Source of the DNA: Nodosilinea sp. LEGE 06152
GTDB taxonomy: Bacteria; Cyanobacteriota; Cyanobacteriia; Phormidesmidales; Phormidesmidaceae
Length of the DNA: 64,000 nucleotides
Assembly (NCBI RefSeq): GCF_015207525.1
Contig: NZ_JADEWR010000004.1
Span: forward strand, 62,001-126,000
Direction of reading: 5' to 3'
Within the stretch, counting starts at the first letter, position 1. The number at the start of each line of letters is the position of its first letter. Positions 44,581 to 54,353 of this stretch are shown piece by piece. The notes under the pieces were generated by a model. It made no database searches and was not told the origin of the DNA. It was given only the letters and a program-made list of their open reading frames with translations. The position numbers and the translations under genes are program-made.

Positions 44581-45441
44581 TCAGGTTCGGTTGCCCGCTA
44601 TTTTTTCATTTTCAATCTGCCAACCCTGTCGTTTAAGCCGGTGACGCGCCGCGCGGTATCGCTGCCCCAGGCGATCGCGAAATTCAGGCATTTTGAGGGA
44701 ATTTTGCCAAAGAATCAGGGCATCTTCGCCGTCAGCATAGTAGCGGCGGCGGCGGCCCAAGGTCTCAAAGCCAAAGTTTTCGTAGAGAGCCAGGGCGCGA
44801 CTGTTAGAGGGACGCACCTCCAGGGTGGCGCGGGTCAGGACAATGTGGTCGTCCGGGGCCGCTCTTTGATAGTTGCAGGCATCGAAGAGCAGATTTACCA
44901 GTAGCCATTGACCCAGGCCCCGCCGCTGGTAGCGGGGATCGACCGCCAGTATAGTAATGTGGGCCTCATCCAAAATGGCCCAGTAGCAGCCCAGCCCCAG
45001 CAGGGTGGGGGCCGCCTCAGGCTCATTGACCGCATCTGCCTCACGTTCATCTGACTCAGTGACGCTAGCGGTTTTCTTAAGCTCGCCTGGTTCTGAGCCC
45101 TTATCCCGGTCAGCTTGCGGGTCAGCCATCGAAGCAATCGATAGATCGGTGGCGTCTCCCCCAGTAGCATTGGGCCTGTGGACCAACATCAGCAACCGGC
45201 TGTTGGGGCTATTGATCTCACGGCTGTAGGCCCCTGCTGACCACAACCCCCCTAGGGCGCTTTGGTCGAGTGCCACTAGGGCAGGGATGTCAGCGTGGCT
45301 TGGAGTCTGGCAGGAAAGATAGCCCACAGTGTGATTGGCCAAATACAAATAACTTAATTGGCTCAAAACTGGCACAGCCCTTAATTGTACACTGAGGGTT
45401 GGGGCGCGGCGCGATCGCCTAAAGCGCTGCCTCGTGGACAA
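44581..45441 (-). CDS. rimI: GNAT acetyltransferase, RimI type
   Basis: 286 residues. GNAT fold with acetyl-CoA-binding motif A LAVDPRYQRRGLGQWLLVNL (Q/R-x-x-G-x-G/A), then a TLEVRPSNSRALALYENFGF segment and GRRRRYYADGEDALILW that match RimI, which acetylates the N-terminal Ala of ribosomal protein bS18. Two oddities: the N-terminal 30 residues are basic and poorly conserved in type, so the true start may be internal, and residues about 100-145 form an acidic low-complexity insertion (DKGSEPGELKKTASVTESDE) not usual in RimI. Divergent from lysA; clpC lies downstream. Confidence 0.85.
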   Translation of the reverse strand: MSTRQRFRRSRRAPTLSVQLRAVPVLSQLSYLYLANHTVGYLSCQTPSHADIPALVALDQSALGGLWSAGAYSREINSPNSRLLMLVHRPNATGGDATDLSIASMADPQADRDKGSEPGELKKTASVTESDEREADAVNEPEAAPTLLGLGCYWAILDEAHITILAVDPRYQRRGLGQWLLVNLLFDACNYQRAAPDDHIVLTRATLEVRPSNSRALALYENFGFETLGRRRRYYADGEDALILWQNSLKMPEFRDRLGQRYRAARHRLKRQGWQIENEKIAGNRT

Positions 45442-45520
45442 CCGCCGGTTTGGAGTCGCAGCTGTCTCCTCAAGTTCTTAAACCCTGCCCATCTCTTTCG
45501 TTTCTGTGAGCGCAACGTCT

Positions 45521-46936
45521 ATGGTTTCGACTTCCCCTATACCGGCCTCGACCGCCGATAGCCGCCAGTACCTGCCCCCCGACAGCTCAACCGGAGCGCT
45601 GTCCCCGAACCAGCAGCTTTTGCCCCTGACTACCACCGTTACCCCCGACGACCACTTGAGCGTCGGCGGCTGTGACGTCGTCGATCTAGTCGAGCGGTTT
45701 GGTACCCCCCTCTATATTTTGGATCACCACACCTTGCGCACCGCCTGTCGCCAGTACCGCCAGGGCTTTAAGCGCTACTATCCGGGCGAGGCGCTGGTGC
45801 TCTATGCCTCTAAGGCCTGGAGCTGTATGGCAATCTGCGCGATCGTGACCGACGAGGGGCTGGGCATTGATGTCGTCTCAGCCGGGGAACTGTTGACCGC
45901 CACCGAAGCCGGAGCCGCCCCAGCCAATCTTTATTTCCACGGCAACAATAAGTCTTTAGAAGAGCTAACTCTGGCCGTCGAGGTGGGCTGCCGCATTGTC
46001 GTCGACAACTGGCTAGAGCTTAAAACCCTGGGCGAAATTGCCACCCAGACAGGCAAAACCGTACCCGTTCTGCTGCGGGTCACCCCCGGCATCGAGTGCC
46101 ACACCCATGAATACATTCGCACCGGCCACCTCGACAGCAAGTTTGGCTTTGACCCCGACCAAATCGAAGCGGTGTTTGAATTTCTGTCTGGGCAGCCGCA
46201 GCTCAACTGTCTGGGGGTACATGCCCACATTGGTTCACAAATTTTTGAGCTCAACCCCCACACCGACCTGGGCGGTGTTATGGCCCAGTGGATGGTGACA
46301 GCTCAGCGCTATGGTCTCACCCTGACAGAACTCGACGTGGGCGGGGGCCTGGGCATTCGCTACACCGAGAGCGACGACCCGCCGAGCATCGACACCTGGG
46401 TAAAGACCGTGTGCGATAGCGTGGTAGCCGCCTGCGAGGCCAAGGGCATTCCCCTGCCCCGGCTGCTGTGCGAACCAGGGCGATCGCTGATTGGCCCCGC
46501 CTGCGTCACCGCCTATCGCGTCGGCAGTCAAAAGGTGATCCCTGGGCTGCGCACCTACGCCTCGGTGGACGGCGGCATGTCAGACAACCCCCGCCCCATT
46601 ACCTATCAGTCGGTCTATCGGGCCCTGGTGGCCAATCGCATGACTGCGCCCCTGGCCGAAACTATTACCCTGGCCGGTAAACACTGTGAGTCAGGCGATA
46701 TTTTAATTAAAGATGCGGCTCTGCCTGAGTTGAAGAGTGGCGATGTAGTTACTATTGCGGGCACGGGTGCCTACAATTACAGCATGGCTTCGAACTACAA
46801 CCGGGTGCCTCGGCCGGCGGCAGTGCTGGTGACCGAAGGTGACGCCACCTTGATTATTCGGCGGGAAACCGTAGCCGATTTGCTTCGTCAGGACTGCTTA
46901 CCCGAAGCCCTGCGACCCAAAGCCAAATCACCCTAA
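45521..46936 (+). CDS. lysA: Diaminopimelate decarboxylase
   Basis: 471 residues from ATG 45521 (a GTG at 45506 is also possible; neither has a good ribosome binding site). Fold-III PLP enzyme: active-site Lys in LVLYASKAWSCMAICAIV, the glycine-rich phosphate loop DVGGGLGIRY, the specificity region LCEPGRSLIGPACV, and the C-terminal CESGDILIKDA and GAYNYSMASNYN blocks with the Cys and Tyr contributed across the dimer. Makes lysine from meso-diaminopimelate. First gene of the lysA-cdaA-uppS-pgsA cluster, same strand. Confidence 0.96.
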   Translation: MVSTSPIPASTADSRQYLPPDSSTGALSPNQQLLPLTTTVTPDDHLSVGGCDVVDLVERFGTPLYILDHHTLRTACRQYRQGFKRYYPGEALVLYASKAWSCMAICAIVTDEGLGIDVVSAGELLTATEAGAAPANLYFHGNNKSLEELTLAVEVGCRIVVDNWLELKTLGEIATQTGKTVPVLLRVTPGIECHTHEYIRTGHLDSKFGFDPDQIEAVFEFLSGQPQLNCLGVHAHIGSQIFELNPHTDLGGVMAQWMVTAQRYGLTLTELDVGGGLGIRYTESDDPPSIDTWVKTVCDSVVAACEAKGIPLPRLLCEPGRSLIGPACVTAYRVGSQKVIPGLRTYASVDGGMSDNPRPITYQSVYRALVANRMTAPLAETITLAGKHCESGDILIKDAALPELKSGDVVTIAGTGAYNYSMASNYNRVPRPAAVLVTEGDATLIIRRETVADLLRQDCLPEALRPKAKSP

Positions 46937-47031
46937 GCCAGCGCCGGTTGCTAGCCTTGGACAGGGTTTTGCCGGGGGCTGATCGGGCCACCCTATCGCA
47001 CAGCCGCTCAGGCACCATCCTCTAACGCTGC

Positions 47032-47952
47032 ATGAACTACCTCTGGGAGCAATGGCTAGCAAACCTTGACCAGGTTAGGTTCGTGCTTCAGGCGCTCGAC
47101 ATTGTGCTGGTGCTGCTGCTGAGCTACGTGGTGCTGGTGATCATCGGCGAGCGCCGCACCCTCTGGATGGTGCGGGGGCTGATTTTCTTGATGCTGGCGG
47201 CAGCGCTGGGCAAATTTTTGGGCCTGGCGCTGCTGGGCTTTGTGCTCGACAAGCTGGTAATTGGCTCGGCGGTAGCGATGGCCTTCATGCTGCAGGGGGA
47301 GTTTCGGCGGCTGCTAGAGCTACTTGGCCAGGGCCGGGTGTGGGAACTGCTCAGCCCCTCCCGCGAAACCATGCCCCAGCCCGACAACGTAATCGACGAA
47401 ATTGTCGATGCCGTTAAGGAGCTGTCTCAAAACCGCACCGGGGCTTTGCTCATTCTCGAAATCGACAAGCTGATCGACGAGCGAGACTTTACGGTGCCGG
47501 GGGTGCGCATCAATGCGGAAGTGTCTAAGGAGCTGATTCAAACCATTTTTCAAACCAGCACCCTGCTCCACGATGGGGCCATGCTGGTACGAGGTTCGCG
47601 AATTGCGGCGGCGGGGGTAATTTTGCCCATTTCGGAGCGGGTGGCCTCACGGCAGTTGGGCACCCGTCACCGGGCGGCGATGGGCATTACCGAGCGAGTG
47701 GAGCACTGTCTTTGTGTTGTGGTATCCGAAGAAACAGGGTCTATTTCTTTGGCGGAAGGCGGTATTCTAGATCGGCCTCTGACCAGCAGCCGCCTGCGCA
47801 GTATTCTGCGGTCTAAGTTTTCAAAGTCGGTAGATCGCGAGGCGGTGGCCCCTCAACTCAGAAGCCTTGGTCGGCGGTTGGGTAGCCTTGGGGTTGCCTA
47901 CGTGCTGCGCTTGTTTCGTCTCCCTTCATCGTCTCCCCGAGAGAAAAAATGA
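47032..47952 (+). CDS. cdaA: Diadenylate cyclase CdaA
   Basis: 306 residues. Three N-terminal membrane segments (about 10-85; [20 protein letters not shown], then [20 protein letters not shown]), a short coiled coil and the DAC domain. The catalytic DGA motif is [11 protein letters not shown] and the RHR motif is [12 protein letters not shown]; both are complete. It condenses two ATP to cyclic di-AMP at the membrane. Cyclic di-AMP governs potassium, osmotic and day-night responses in cyanobacteria. Its stop overlaps the uppS start (ATGA), so translation is coupled. Between lysA and uppS, a common cyanobacterial order. Confidence 0.96.
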   Translation: MNYLWEQWLANLDQVRFVLQALDIVLVLLLSYVVLVIIGERRTLWMVRGLIFLMLAAALGKFLGLALLGFVLDKLVIGSAVAMAFMLQGEFRRLLELLGQGRVWELLSPSRETMPQPDNVIDEIVDAVKELSQNRTGALLILEIDKLIDERDFTVPGVRINAEVSKELIQTIFQTSTLLHDGAMLVRGSRIAAAGVILPISERVASRQLGTRHRAAMGITERVEHCLCVVVSEETGSISLAEGGILDRPLTSSRLRSILRSKFSKSVDREAVAPQLRSLGRRLGSLGVAYVLRLFRLPSSSPREKK

Positions 47953-48704
47953 CCACCAAGCCTGTTGTTCGCTACGCCCTGCCCGCCGACCTCCAGCCCG
48001 ATCGCCTGCCTCAGCACGTAGCGGTAATTATGGATGGCAACGGACGCTGGGCAAAACAGCGGGGGCTACCGCGCATTATGGGCCACCGCCGGGGGGTTGA
48101 GACCCTCAAAACACTGCTGCGCTGCTGCCGCGACTGGAACATTGGGGCCCTGACGGCCTATGCTTTTTCGACCGAGAACTGGGGCCGTCCGGTCGAGGAG
48201 GTAGATTTTTTGATGGCGCTGTTTGAGCGGGTGCTGCGCCAGGAACTGTTGGAAATGATGGAAGAAAACGTTCGCATTCGCTTTGTGGGCAATCTGGCGG
48301 CACTGCCGCGATCGCTCCAGGGTGAGATTCACCAGGCCGTAACCCAAACCCAGGGCAACCACGGCATCGAGTTTACGGTAGCCACCAACTACGGCGGTCG
48401 GCAGGAGATTGTGCAGGCCTGCCGCTCGATCGCTGAACAGGTACAGCAGGGCAAGCTCAGCCCCGAAGATATCAGTGAGGAGCTGTTTGGTCGCCACCTG
48501 TATACCGCTGGCATTAGCGACCCCGACCTGCTGATTCGAACCAGCGGCGAAATGCGGATCAGCAATTTTTTGCTGTGGCAGCTGGCCTACGCCGAAATCT
48601 ATGTGACCGAAACCCTGTGGCCCGACTTCGATGTTTCAGAGTTTCACCGGGCGATTTACGCTTACCAGCAGCGCGATCGCAGGTTTGGCAAGATTAAAGG
48701 ATAA
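47949..48704 (+). CDS. uppS: Isoprenyl transferase (undecaprenyl diphosphate synthase)
   Basis: 251 residues, cis-prenyltransferase. Signature blocks: [20 protein letters not shown] (catalytic Asp and the FPP-binding loop), [37 protein letters not shown], and the C-terminal [28 protein letters not shown]. All catalytic residues are present. Makes the C55 lipid carrier for peptidoglycan and other envelope polymers. Overlaps cdaA by four bases. Confidence 0.97.
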   Translation: MTTKPVVRYALPADLQPDRLPQHVAVIMDGNGRWAKQRGLPRIMGHRRGVETLKTLLRCCRDWNIGALTAYAFSTENWGRPVEEVDFLMALFERVLRQELLEMMEENVRIRFVGNLAALPRSLQGEIHQAVTQTQGNHGIEFTVATNYGGRQEIVQACRSIAEQVQQGKLSPEDISEELFGRHLYTAGISDPDLLIRTSGEMRISNFLLWQLAYAEIYVTETLWPDFDVSEFHRAIYAYQQRDRRFGKIKG

Positions 48705-48783
48705 CCCCCTGCCCAGCTAGCCCTGCCAGTACTCGCCCAGAATAAGGATGTAAAAGCGGCTGGGCTCGGTATACCCTAGAGCC

Positions 48784-49320
48784 ATGAATTTACCAACTTG
48801 GATTACGGTGTCGCGGCTGCTGGGTGTGCCGCTGCTGCTGGTGTTGCTCCAGGCCCCAACGGAGACCCAGCGGTGGTGGGCAGCGGGCCTCTTTGTGGTA
48901 GCAGCGGGCACCGACTGGCTCGATGGCTACCTGGCCCGGCGGCTCAACCAGGTTACCGACCTGGGCAAATTTTTAGACCCGCTGGTGGACAAGCTGCTGG
49001 TGTTTGCGCCGCTGCTGATGCTGATCGAACTGAATCAGGTGCCCGCCTGGGGCGTGTTTTTAATTGTGGCGCGGGAGGTTACGATCGCAGGCTGGCGCGT
49101 CAACCCGGTGCTGCAGTCTGGGGGGGCGGTACCAGGGGCCAACCTGTGGGGCAAGGCCAAAACTGTGGTGCAAATCGCGGCGATCGCGCTGCTCATTGCC
49201 CCTCACCCACCCGCCTGGGATCTGCCCGCCCTGGGTCTGTTTTGGCTGGCGGTGGCGCTCACCCTGATTTCAGGGCTGGTCTATCTTTGGCCGCAGCTGC
49301 AACCAAGCCGAGCTGCATAG
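48784..49320 (+). CDS. pgsA: CDP-diacylglycerol-glycerol-3-phosphate 3-phosphatidyltransferase
   Basis: 178 residues, five or six membrane segments. CDP-alcohol phosphotransferase motif DG-x2-AR-x8-G-x3-D-x3-D reads as DWLDGYLARRLNQVTDLGKF then LDPLVDK, with all Asp and the Ala-Arg in place. Makes phosphatidylglycerol phosphate; phosphatidylglycerol is the only phospholipid of thylakoids and is essential for photosystem assembly. Last protein gene of the lysA-cdaA-uppS-pgsA cluster, 79 bases after uppS, followed by tRNA-Ser. Confidence 0.96.
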   Translation: MNLPTWITVSRLLGVPLLLVLLQAPTETQRWWAAGLFVVAAGTDWLDGYLARRLNQVTDLGKFLDPLVDKLLVFAPLLMLIELNQVPAWGVFLIVAREVTIAGWRVNPVLQSGGAVPGANLWGKAKTVVQIAAIALLIAPHPPAWDLPALGLFWLAVALTLISGLVYLWPQLQPSRAA

Positions 49321-49411
49321 GTTTCTGACAAAAAAAGTTGCCCGGTTCGATCAAGTCTTTGCCAAGTGTCTGCTAAACTAGCGAAGAACTTATGGTTCAC
49401 TTCTTGTTCTT

Positions 49412-49501
49412 GGAAGCGTGGCTGAGTGGTCGAAAGCGCCTCCCTGCTAAGGAGGTAGGGGAGTAAACCTTCCCTCGTGGGTTCAAATCCCACCGCTTCC
49501 G
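49412..49501 (+). tRNA. trnS-GCU: tRNA-Ser (anticodon GCT)
   Basis: 90 bases. Acceptor arms ggaagcg/cgcttcc with discriminator g, D-arm, anticodon stem cctcc/ggagg around loop ctgctaa (GCT at 49446-49448; reads AGC and AGU), a long variable arm (class II, as expected of serine), and a T-arm with gttcaaatc. CCA is not encoded. Confidence 0.98.
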
Positions 49502-49514
49502 TATTTTGAACCGA

Positions 49515-49554
49515 CAAAAGCGGCTGAGATGAGCATTCATCTCAGCCGCTTTTG
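49515..49554. terminator. Terminator after tRNA-Ser
   Basis: 18-bp stem caaaagcggctgagatga/tcatctcagccgcttttg with a four-base loop. The flanking aaaa/tttt runs make it usable as a terminator in either direction; it closes the tRNA and faces the sbcC gene. Confidence 0.85.
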
Positions 49555-49639
49555 CATAGAGCCAGCCGTTTTTCCAAAATACAGGTGTACTCAGGGTTCG
49601 CTTGTACTGTAGGCTTAGGGCAGTGGTGCTAACGTACCC

Positions 49640-52600
49640 ATGATTCCTAAGCACATTGCCCTCAAAAATTTTCTCAGCTATCGCGATGCCAGCCTCGACT
49701 TTAGCGGGCTGCACGTGGTCTGCGTGGCCGGGCCGAATGGGGCTGGAAAATCGTCGCTCCTAGAGGCGATCGCCTGGTCGCTGTGGGGCCAAAGCCGGGT
49801 TGCCGCCGATGACGACGTCATTCACCAGGGCGCGATGGAGGCCAGCGTTAGCTTTCAGTTTCAGCAGGGCGATCACACCTATCGAGTTATCCGCAGCCGC
49901 CACCGCAGCCAGGGCACCAGCCTGGAGTTCCAGGTCTATACCGAAGCGGGCTGGCGGGTGCTGACTCAGCGCGGGGTACGGGCTACCCAAGCACTGATTT
50001 GCCGCCACCTCCGGCTTGACTACGACACGTTTGTCAATTCGGCCTACCTGCGCCAGGGGGGTGCCGACGACTTTATGCTGAAGCGACCCGGCGATCGCAA
50101 GCAAATTTTGGCCGATCTACTCAAGCTGCAGCACTACGATCAGCTGGCCGAACGGGCCAAAGATCAGGTCCGGCAGGCGAAGGTCGAAGCCGCCCTGCGC
50201 CAAACCCAGCTCGACGAGCTGATCGCCACGCTGGCTGACTACGAGCCGACGCTGCGGCGTCAGGCCCAGCTGCAGCAGACCCTGCACCAGCTAGATCAGC
50301 AGCAGTCGAGCGATCGCACTCGCCAGCAGCAGCTGCGCGCCCTGGAGCAAAGCCACCGCAGCGTCGAGCAGCGGCTTCAGATGCAGTGCCAGCAGCAGCA
50401 ACACCTCACCGCCCTGCTGCATCAAACCGAGACGGCCCTGACCGCCCGAACCGAGGAGCAGCGTCAGCGGGAAACCCTACTGGCCCAGGCCGCTGCGATC
50501 GAAGCTGGTGTCGTTGAGCTGGCGGCCCTGGAGGCCGAAGATGCCCAGCTTAACCAGCAGTTTCAGCAGTACCAAGCCCTGCAGGCCCAGCGTCAGACCC
50601 TGGAGGCAGCCTGGCAGGCTCACTCGCAGCACACTCGCACCCGCTTTAACCAGACTCAGATGCAGCTGGCTGCTGTGCAGGCTCAGCTTGCCGACCTCAA
50701 CGAACTCCTGAGCCAGAGTGATGCGATCGCCGCCAGCCGCAAGCAGTTCTTGGCGGCTAAGGCCCAGCTCAAGCATCTCGACGCCCTCCAGCTTCAGGCC
50801 GAGCCGCTGCAGCAGCGCCGTCGGCAGCTGGAGGCAGAGCTACAGCAGGCCCAGACCCGCCTCCAGACCCGCCTTGAAGAACTCACCGCCAGCGCCCAGC
50901 AGCTGCAGCAGCATCAGGGCGATCGCCCCCAGTTGGTAGCTACAGCCCAGGAGGTCTCTGACACCCTCGGCTACCTGGAGCAGCGGCGGGCCTACCAGGA
51001 GCAGGTGCGCGAAAAGGGGTTGGAGCGGCGTAGCTTTATGGAAGTATTGCAGGCCAACCAGCGCCGCTGCGAGACCCAGATCGCTCAGATTGGTCAAAAG
51101 CTGGGGCTGCTGGGGCTGCCCGAAGCGGCCTGCCCTCTCTGCGATCGCCCCCTGACGGCTCACCACCGCACCGTCGTCGAGCAGCGCCACCGCCAGCAGC
51201 AGCAAGAGCTACAGGAAGAAATTTGGGTCATCCGAGAACAGCTAGCCGTCTCCGAGCGAGAGATTCAGGTGCTGCGGCAGGAGTATCGAGCCGTAGAGGC
51301 CGAGCTTGAGGCCTACGCCCCGGTGCTGCAAAAGCAGGGGCAGCTAAGCGCCCAAATGGCATCCCAGGCGACGGTGCAGGAGCAGCTGCAGGCCCTGGAA
51401 GCCGAGCAGAAACGGCTGGGGCAGTGCCTGAGCACCAACCAGTACGCCCTCGATCGCCGCGCTGAGCTGCACCACATTGATCAAACCCTGGCCCAGCTAG
51501 CCTACGACGATCGCGACCACGCCCTGGTGCGGGGCCAGGTCGATCGCCTGCGCTGGGCCGAGATTAAACACCGCGACCTGGTGCAGGGGCAGCGGCGGCG
51601 GCAGCAGCTCACCCAGCGGCAGCAGCGCCTTGAGACCGAGCTTGCTCAGCTCGAAGCCGACTTGGACCAGCTCCGGCAGAGTGAGCCGGGGCTGGCTCTG
51701 GCCGCCGCCCAGGCCGCCCTCGATCAGCTCCACTACCACATCGATCGCCACCAGCAGGTGCGCCAGGCGCTGTCGCTGGCCCAGGTCTGGCGACAGCGAC
51801 AGCGCGACCTAGAGCAGGCCCGCCAGCAGCACGCAAGCCAGAGGGCTGAGCTGGCCACGTTGAAGTCCCAGTACCGGCAACAGCAGCAAGACTTGGACCA
51901 GCTGAACGCCGCCATTGTGGCCCTAGAAGCCGAGGGCCAGGCCTTGGCCTACGACCCCGCCGCTCTAGAAAAGCTAGAAGACGCGATCGCCGACCGTCAG
52001 CACCAGCGCGATGCCCTGCTGGCCCAGCTTGGTGCCCTAGACCAGGCCCGCCAGCACCTCGAAGCCCTACAGCAGGGGTTAGCCCAGCGGCAGCAAGACC
52101 TGGCCGCCGTGCGCCAGCGGCAGCGAGTTTACCAGGAGCTGGCCCACGCCTTTGGCCGCAACGGCATTCAGGCCCTGATGATTGAAAATCTGCTGCCCCA
52201 GCTGGAGGCCGAAACCAACCACCTGCTGGGTCGCCTTAGTGCCCATCAGCTGCACGTGCAGTTTGTCACCCAGCGGGCTACTAAACGCGGTCAGGGCGTC
52301 ATCGACACTTTAGATATTTTGATTGCCGATGCCCACGGCACCCGTCCCTACGAAACCTACTCCGGCGGCGAGGCGTTTCGGGTCAACTTCGCCCTGCGGC
52401 TGGCCCTGGCTCGGCTGCTGGCCCAGCGCTCTGGCTTGGCCTTACAACTACTCATCATCGACGAAGGCTTTGGTACCCAGGACCAGCAGGGCTGCGATCG
52501 CCTGATTGCCGCCATCAACGCGATCGCCTCTGACTTCGCCTGTATTCTCACCGTCACCCACATTCCCCACTTTCGGGCGGCCTTTCAAAACCGCATCGAT

Positions 52601-52645
52601 GTTGCCAAAACTGCCCAAGGCTCCCAGCTGTCTCTCTCCGCTTAA
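49640..52645 (+). CDS. sbcC: Exonuclease subunit SbcC
   Basis: 1001 residues, SMC/Rad50-like. N-terminal ATPase half with Walker A AGPNGAGKSSLLEAIAWSLW, about 700 residues of Gln-rich antiparallel coiled coil broken by a zinc hook ACPLCDRPL (CxxC) near residue 500, and the C-terminal half with signature ETYSGGEAFRVNFALRLALA, Walker B LQLLIIDEGFGTQDQQG and the H-loop CILTVTHIP. With SbcD it processes DNA hairpins and ends. sbcD is not adjacent. Long arms are unusually rich in Gln and His, as seen for cyanobacterial SbcC. Confidence 0.96.
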   Translation: MIPKHIALKNFLSYRDASLDFSGLHVVCVAGPNGAGKSSLLEAIAWSLWGQSRVAADDDVIHQGAMEASVSFQFQQGDHTYRVIRSRHRSQGTSLEFQVYTEAGWRVLTQRGVRATQALICRHLRLDYDTFVNSAYLRQGGADDFMLKRPGDRKQILADLLKLQHYDQLAERAKDQVRQAKVEAALRQTQLDELIATLADYEPTLRRQAQLQQTLHQLDQQQSSDRTRQQQLRALEQSHRSVEQRLQMQCQQQQHLTALLHQTETALTARTEEQRQRETLLAQAAAIEAGVVELAALEAEDAQLNQQFQQYQALQAQRQTLEAAWQAHSQHTRTRFNQTQMQLAAVQAQLADLNELLSQSDAIAASRKQFLAAKAQLKHLDALQLQAEPLQQRRRQLEAELQQAQTRLQTRLEELTASAQQLQQHQGDRPQLVATAQEVSDTLGYLEQRRAYQEQVREKGLERRSFMEVLQANQRRCETQIAQIGQKLGLLGLPEAACPLCDRPLTAHHRTVVEQRHRQQQQELQEEIWVIREQLAVSEREIQVLRQEYRAVEAELEAYAPVLQKQGQLSAQMASQATVQEQLQALEAEQKRLGQCLSTNQYALDRRAELHHIDQTLAQLAYDDRDHALVRGQVDRLRWAEIKHRDLVQGQRRRQQLTQRQQRLETELAQLEADLDQLRQSEPGLALAAAQAALDQLHYHIDRHQQVRQALSLAQVWRQRQRDLEQARQQHASQRAELATLKSQYRQQQQDLDQLNAAIVALEAEGQALAYDPAALEKLEDAIADRQHQRDALLAQLGALDQARQHLEALQQGLAQRQQDLAAVRQRQRVYQELAHAFGRNGIQALMIENLLPQLEAETNHLLGRLSAHQLHVQFVTQRATKRGQGVIDTLDILIADAHGTRPYETYSGGEAFRVNFALRLALARLLAQRSGLALQLLIIDEGFGTQDQQGCDRLIAAINAIASDFACILTVTHIPHFRAAFQNRIDVAKTAQGSQLSLSA

Positions 52646-52898
52646 TGAGCGACGCAGCAATTCTTAAGCAAATGAGTCGATACTCAGTTTTTTATTAACA
52701 TTCCTCTTAAATTTTAAGAATCCTGTTCCTGACAATCTCAAAAATATGTCTTCTGGAATGCAACACACCCACTTCAAGGGCTTTAGTCTAGGGAGTATAG
52801 CCCCAGTCACCGAGGCTAGCTTGAGTATTAATAACCATTCACGCTCTCTTTAATAAATGTTACACTTGTTTACATAAGCAGTTCACAAGCTTTTACCC

Positions 52899-53030
52899 AT
52901 GAGTCCTGTTGAAATTCTTTTAGAAGCTGGTGCCGCCCTAGTTGTGGCCGGTGTCATTCTCAAGCGTCGCTCTGACGAGGCTGCCCTCGAAGCCGAGCCA
53001 GTTCCAGTTCCGGTGCGGTCTCGCCCTTAG
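52899..53030 (+). CDS. Small hypothetical protein
   Basis: 43 residues: MSPVEILLEAGAALVVAGVI, a KRRSDEAA stretch, and a Pro/Val/Arg tail. One short hydrophobic segment at the N-terminus followed by basic residues suggests a peptide lying in or on a membrane. The ribosome binding site is weak. It precedes the group-2 sigma factor by 155 bases on the same strand; an unusually AT-rich block (52670-52890) lies upstream and may hold its promoter. Codon use resembles real genes; still tentative. Confidence 0.5.
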   Translation: MSPVEILLEAGAALVVAGVILKRRSDEAALEAEPVPVPVRSRP

Positions 53031-53185
53031 ATCAGGAGAAAAGGTTGCTGGCCGTAGAGGTGCCTTTAGGCTCCCAAGGCAATCCAACACGACTGGCCTC
53101 TGGCGCTGTTGTGCCTGAGCCTATTTGCAGTCTGGGTCGCCTGTTTAATTGTTTTTGCGACGCTGTTCCCTAAGGTTGTCGATTT

Positions 53186-54142
53186 ATGAGAGCTGTGCAA
53201 AACTCCACGGATCTGGTGCGCACCTACCTGAAGGAGATTGGTAAGGTGCCTCTGCTCACCCACGAAGAAGAGATCGTGTTGGGCAAGCAGGTGCAGAAAC
53301 TGACAGCCTTGGAAGCGAAACGGCTGGCCGCAGAAGAAATTGCTGGGTATGGGCTCACGCTAGAACAGTGGGCCGAGGCGGTCGAGCTTCCTGTGGCTGA
53401 GCTATCTGCGATCGTTCGCCAAGGCAATTTGGCCAAGCGCAAAATGGTGGAAGCCAACCTGCGACTGGTGGTATCGGTGGCTAAGAAGTACATCAAGCGC
53501 AACGTCGACCTGCTCGACCTGATTCAGGAGGGCACCATCGGTATGCAGCGCGGAGTTGAGAAGTTTGACCCTACCAAGGGCTATCGCTTCTCCACCTACG
53601 CCTACTGGTGGATCCGCCAGGCTATTACCCGCGCGATCGCTGAAAAAAGCCGCACTATTCGCCTGCCCATTCACATCACCGAAAAGCTCAATAAACTCAA
53701 AAAAGCCCAGCGCACCCTCTCACAGCGGCACGGGCGAGCGGCTACGGTAGCTGAGTTAGCTATCGAGTGCGACCTCACCACCAAGCAGGTGCGTGACTAC
53801 CTCGAAAAGTCGCGTCAGCCCCTTTCCCTTGACCTCAAGGTGGGCGACAACCAGGATACGGAACTGGGTGAGCTGCTTGAAGATGACGGCCCTTCGCCCG
53901 AGGACTTTGCCACTCAGGTGTCTCTGCGCCAGGACCTGGAGCGCCTTATGGGCGACCTGACCCCTCAGCAGCGCGAGGTGCTCTCCCTGCGCTTTGGCCT
54001 GGCTGACGGCAAAACCATGACCCTGGCCAAAATTGGCGACCTGCTCTCAATTAGCCGTGAGCGCGTTCGCCAGATTGAGCGCGAGGCGCTGACGAAGCTC
54101 CGCAAGCGTCAGTCTGACATTCGTGAATATCTGGCTAGCTAG
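53186..54142 (+). CDS. Group 2 RNA polymerase sigma factor
   Basis: 318 residues, a non-essential sigma-70 lacking the acidic N-terminal region 1.1. Region 1.2 [20 protein letters not shown], region 2 [20 protein letters not shown] and [20 protein letters not shown] with QAITRAI, region 3, and region 4 [38 protein letters not shown]. The minus-10 and minus-35 recognition residues match SigA, so it reads similar promoters, with roles usually in stress, light or nitrogen adaptation. Which Sig letter it corresponds to cannot be decided. A terminator follows at 54192. Confidence 0.92.
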   Translation: MRAVQNSTDLVRTYLKEIGKVPLLTHEEEIVLGKQVQKLTALEAKRLAAEEIAGYGLTLEQWAEAVELPVAELSAIVRQGNLAKRKMVEANLRLVVSVAKKYIKRNVDLLDLIQEGTIGMQRGVEKFDPTKGYRFSTYAYWWIRQAITRAIAEKSRTIRLPIHITEKLNKLKKAQRTLSQRHGRAATVAELAIECDLTTKQVRDYLEKSRQPLSLDLKVGDNQDTELGELLEDDGPSPEDFATQVSLRQDLERLMGDLTPQQREVLSLRFGLADGKTMTLAKIGDLLSISRERVRQIEREALTKLRKRQSDIREYLAS

Positions 54143-54191
54143 AGCAGCAGCGCTGCCTGCCGAAGCGCAGCGCGAATCGTACTTATGTGTG

Positions 54192-54222
54192 GCCCGAGGG
54201 AATTGTCCTTCGGGCTATCTTT
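54192..54222 (+). terminator. Terminator of the group-2 sigma gene
   Basis: Stem gcccgaggg (54192-54200) with ccttcgggc (54207-54215), six-base loop, then tatcttttt. Fifty bases after the stop codon. Confidence 0.85.
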
Positions 54223-54353
54223 TTAGCGAACGCAACATAAAGGCACAGAATCCCTCGCTTCAGCACCGGCAACCGTATCCCAATTGACCAAAGCCGGGAA
54301 ATCCCGCATTCTAGAGTGGTTCTAGCTAAATTTGCCCCAACTGAGGAGTTCCC

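Noticed and set aside
49590..49620. LexA box upstream of sbcC
   Set aside because: gtactcagggttcg has the two half-sites one base too far apart.
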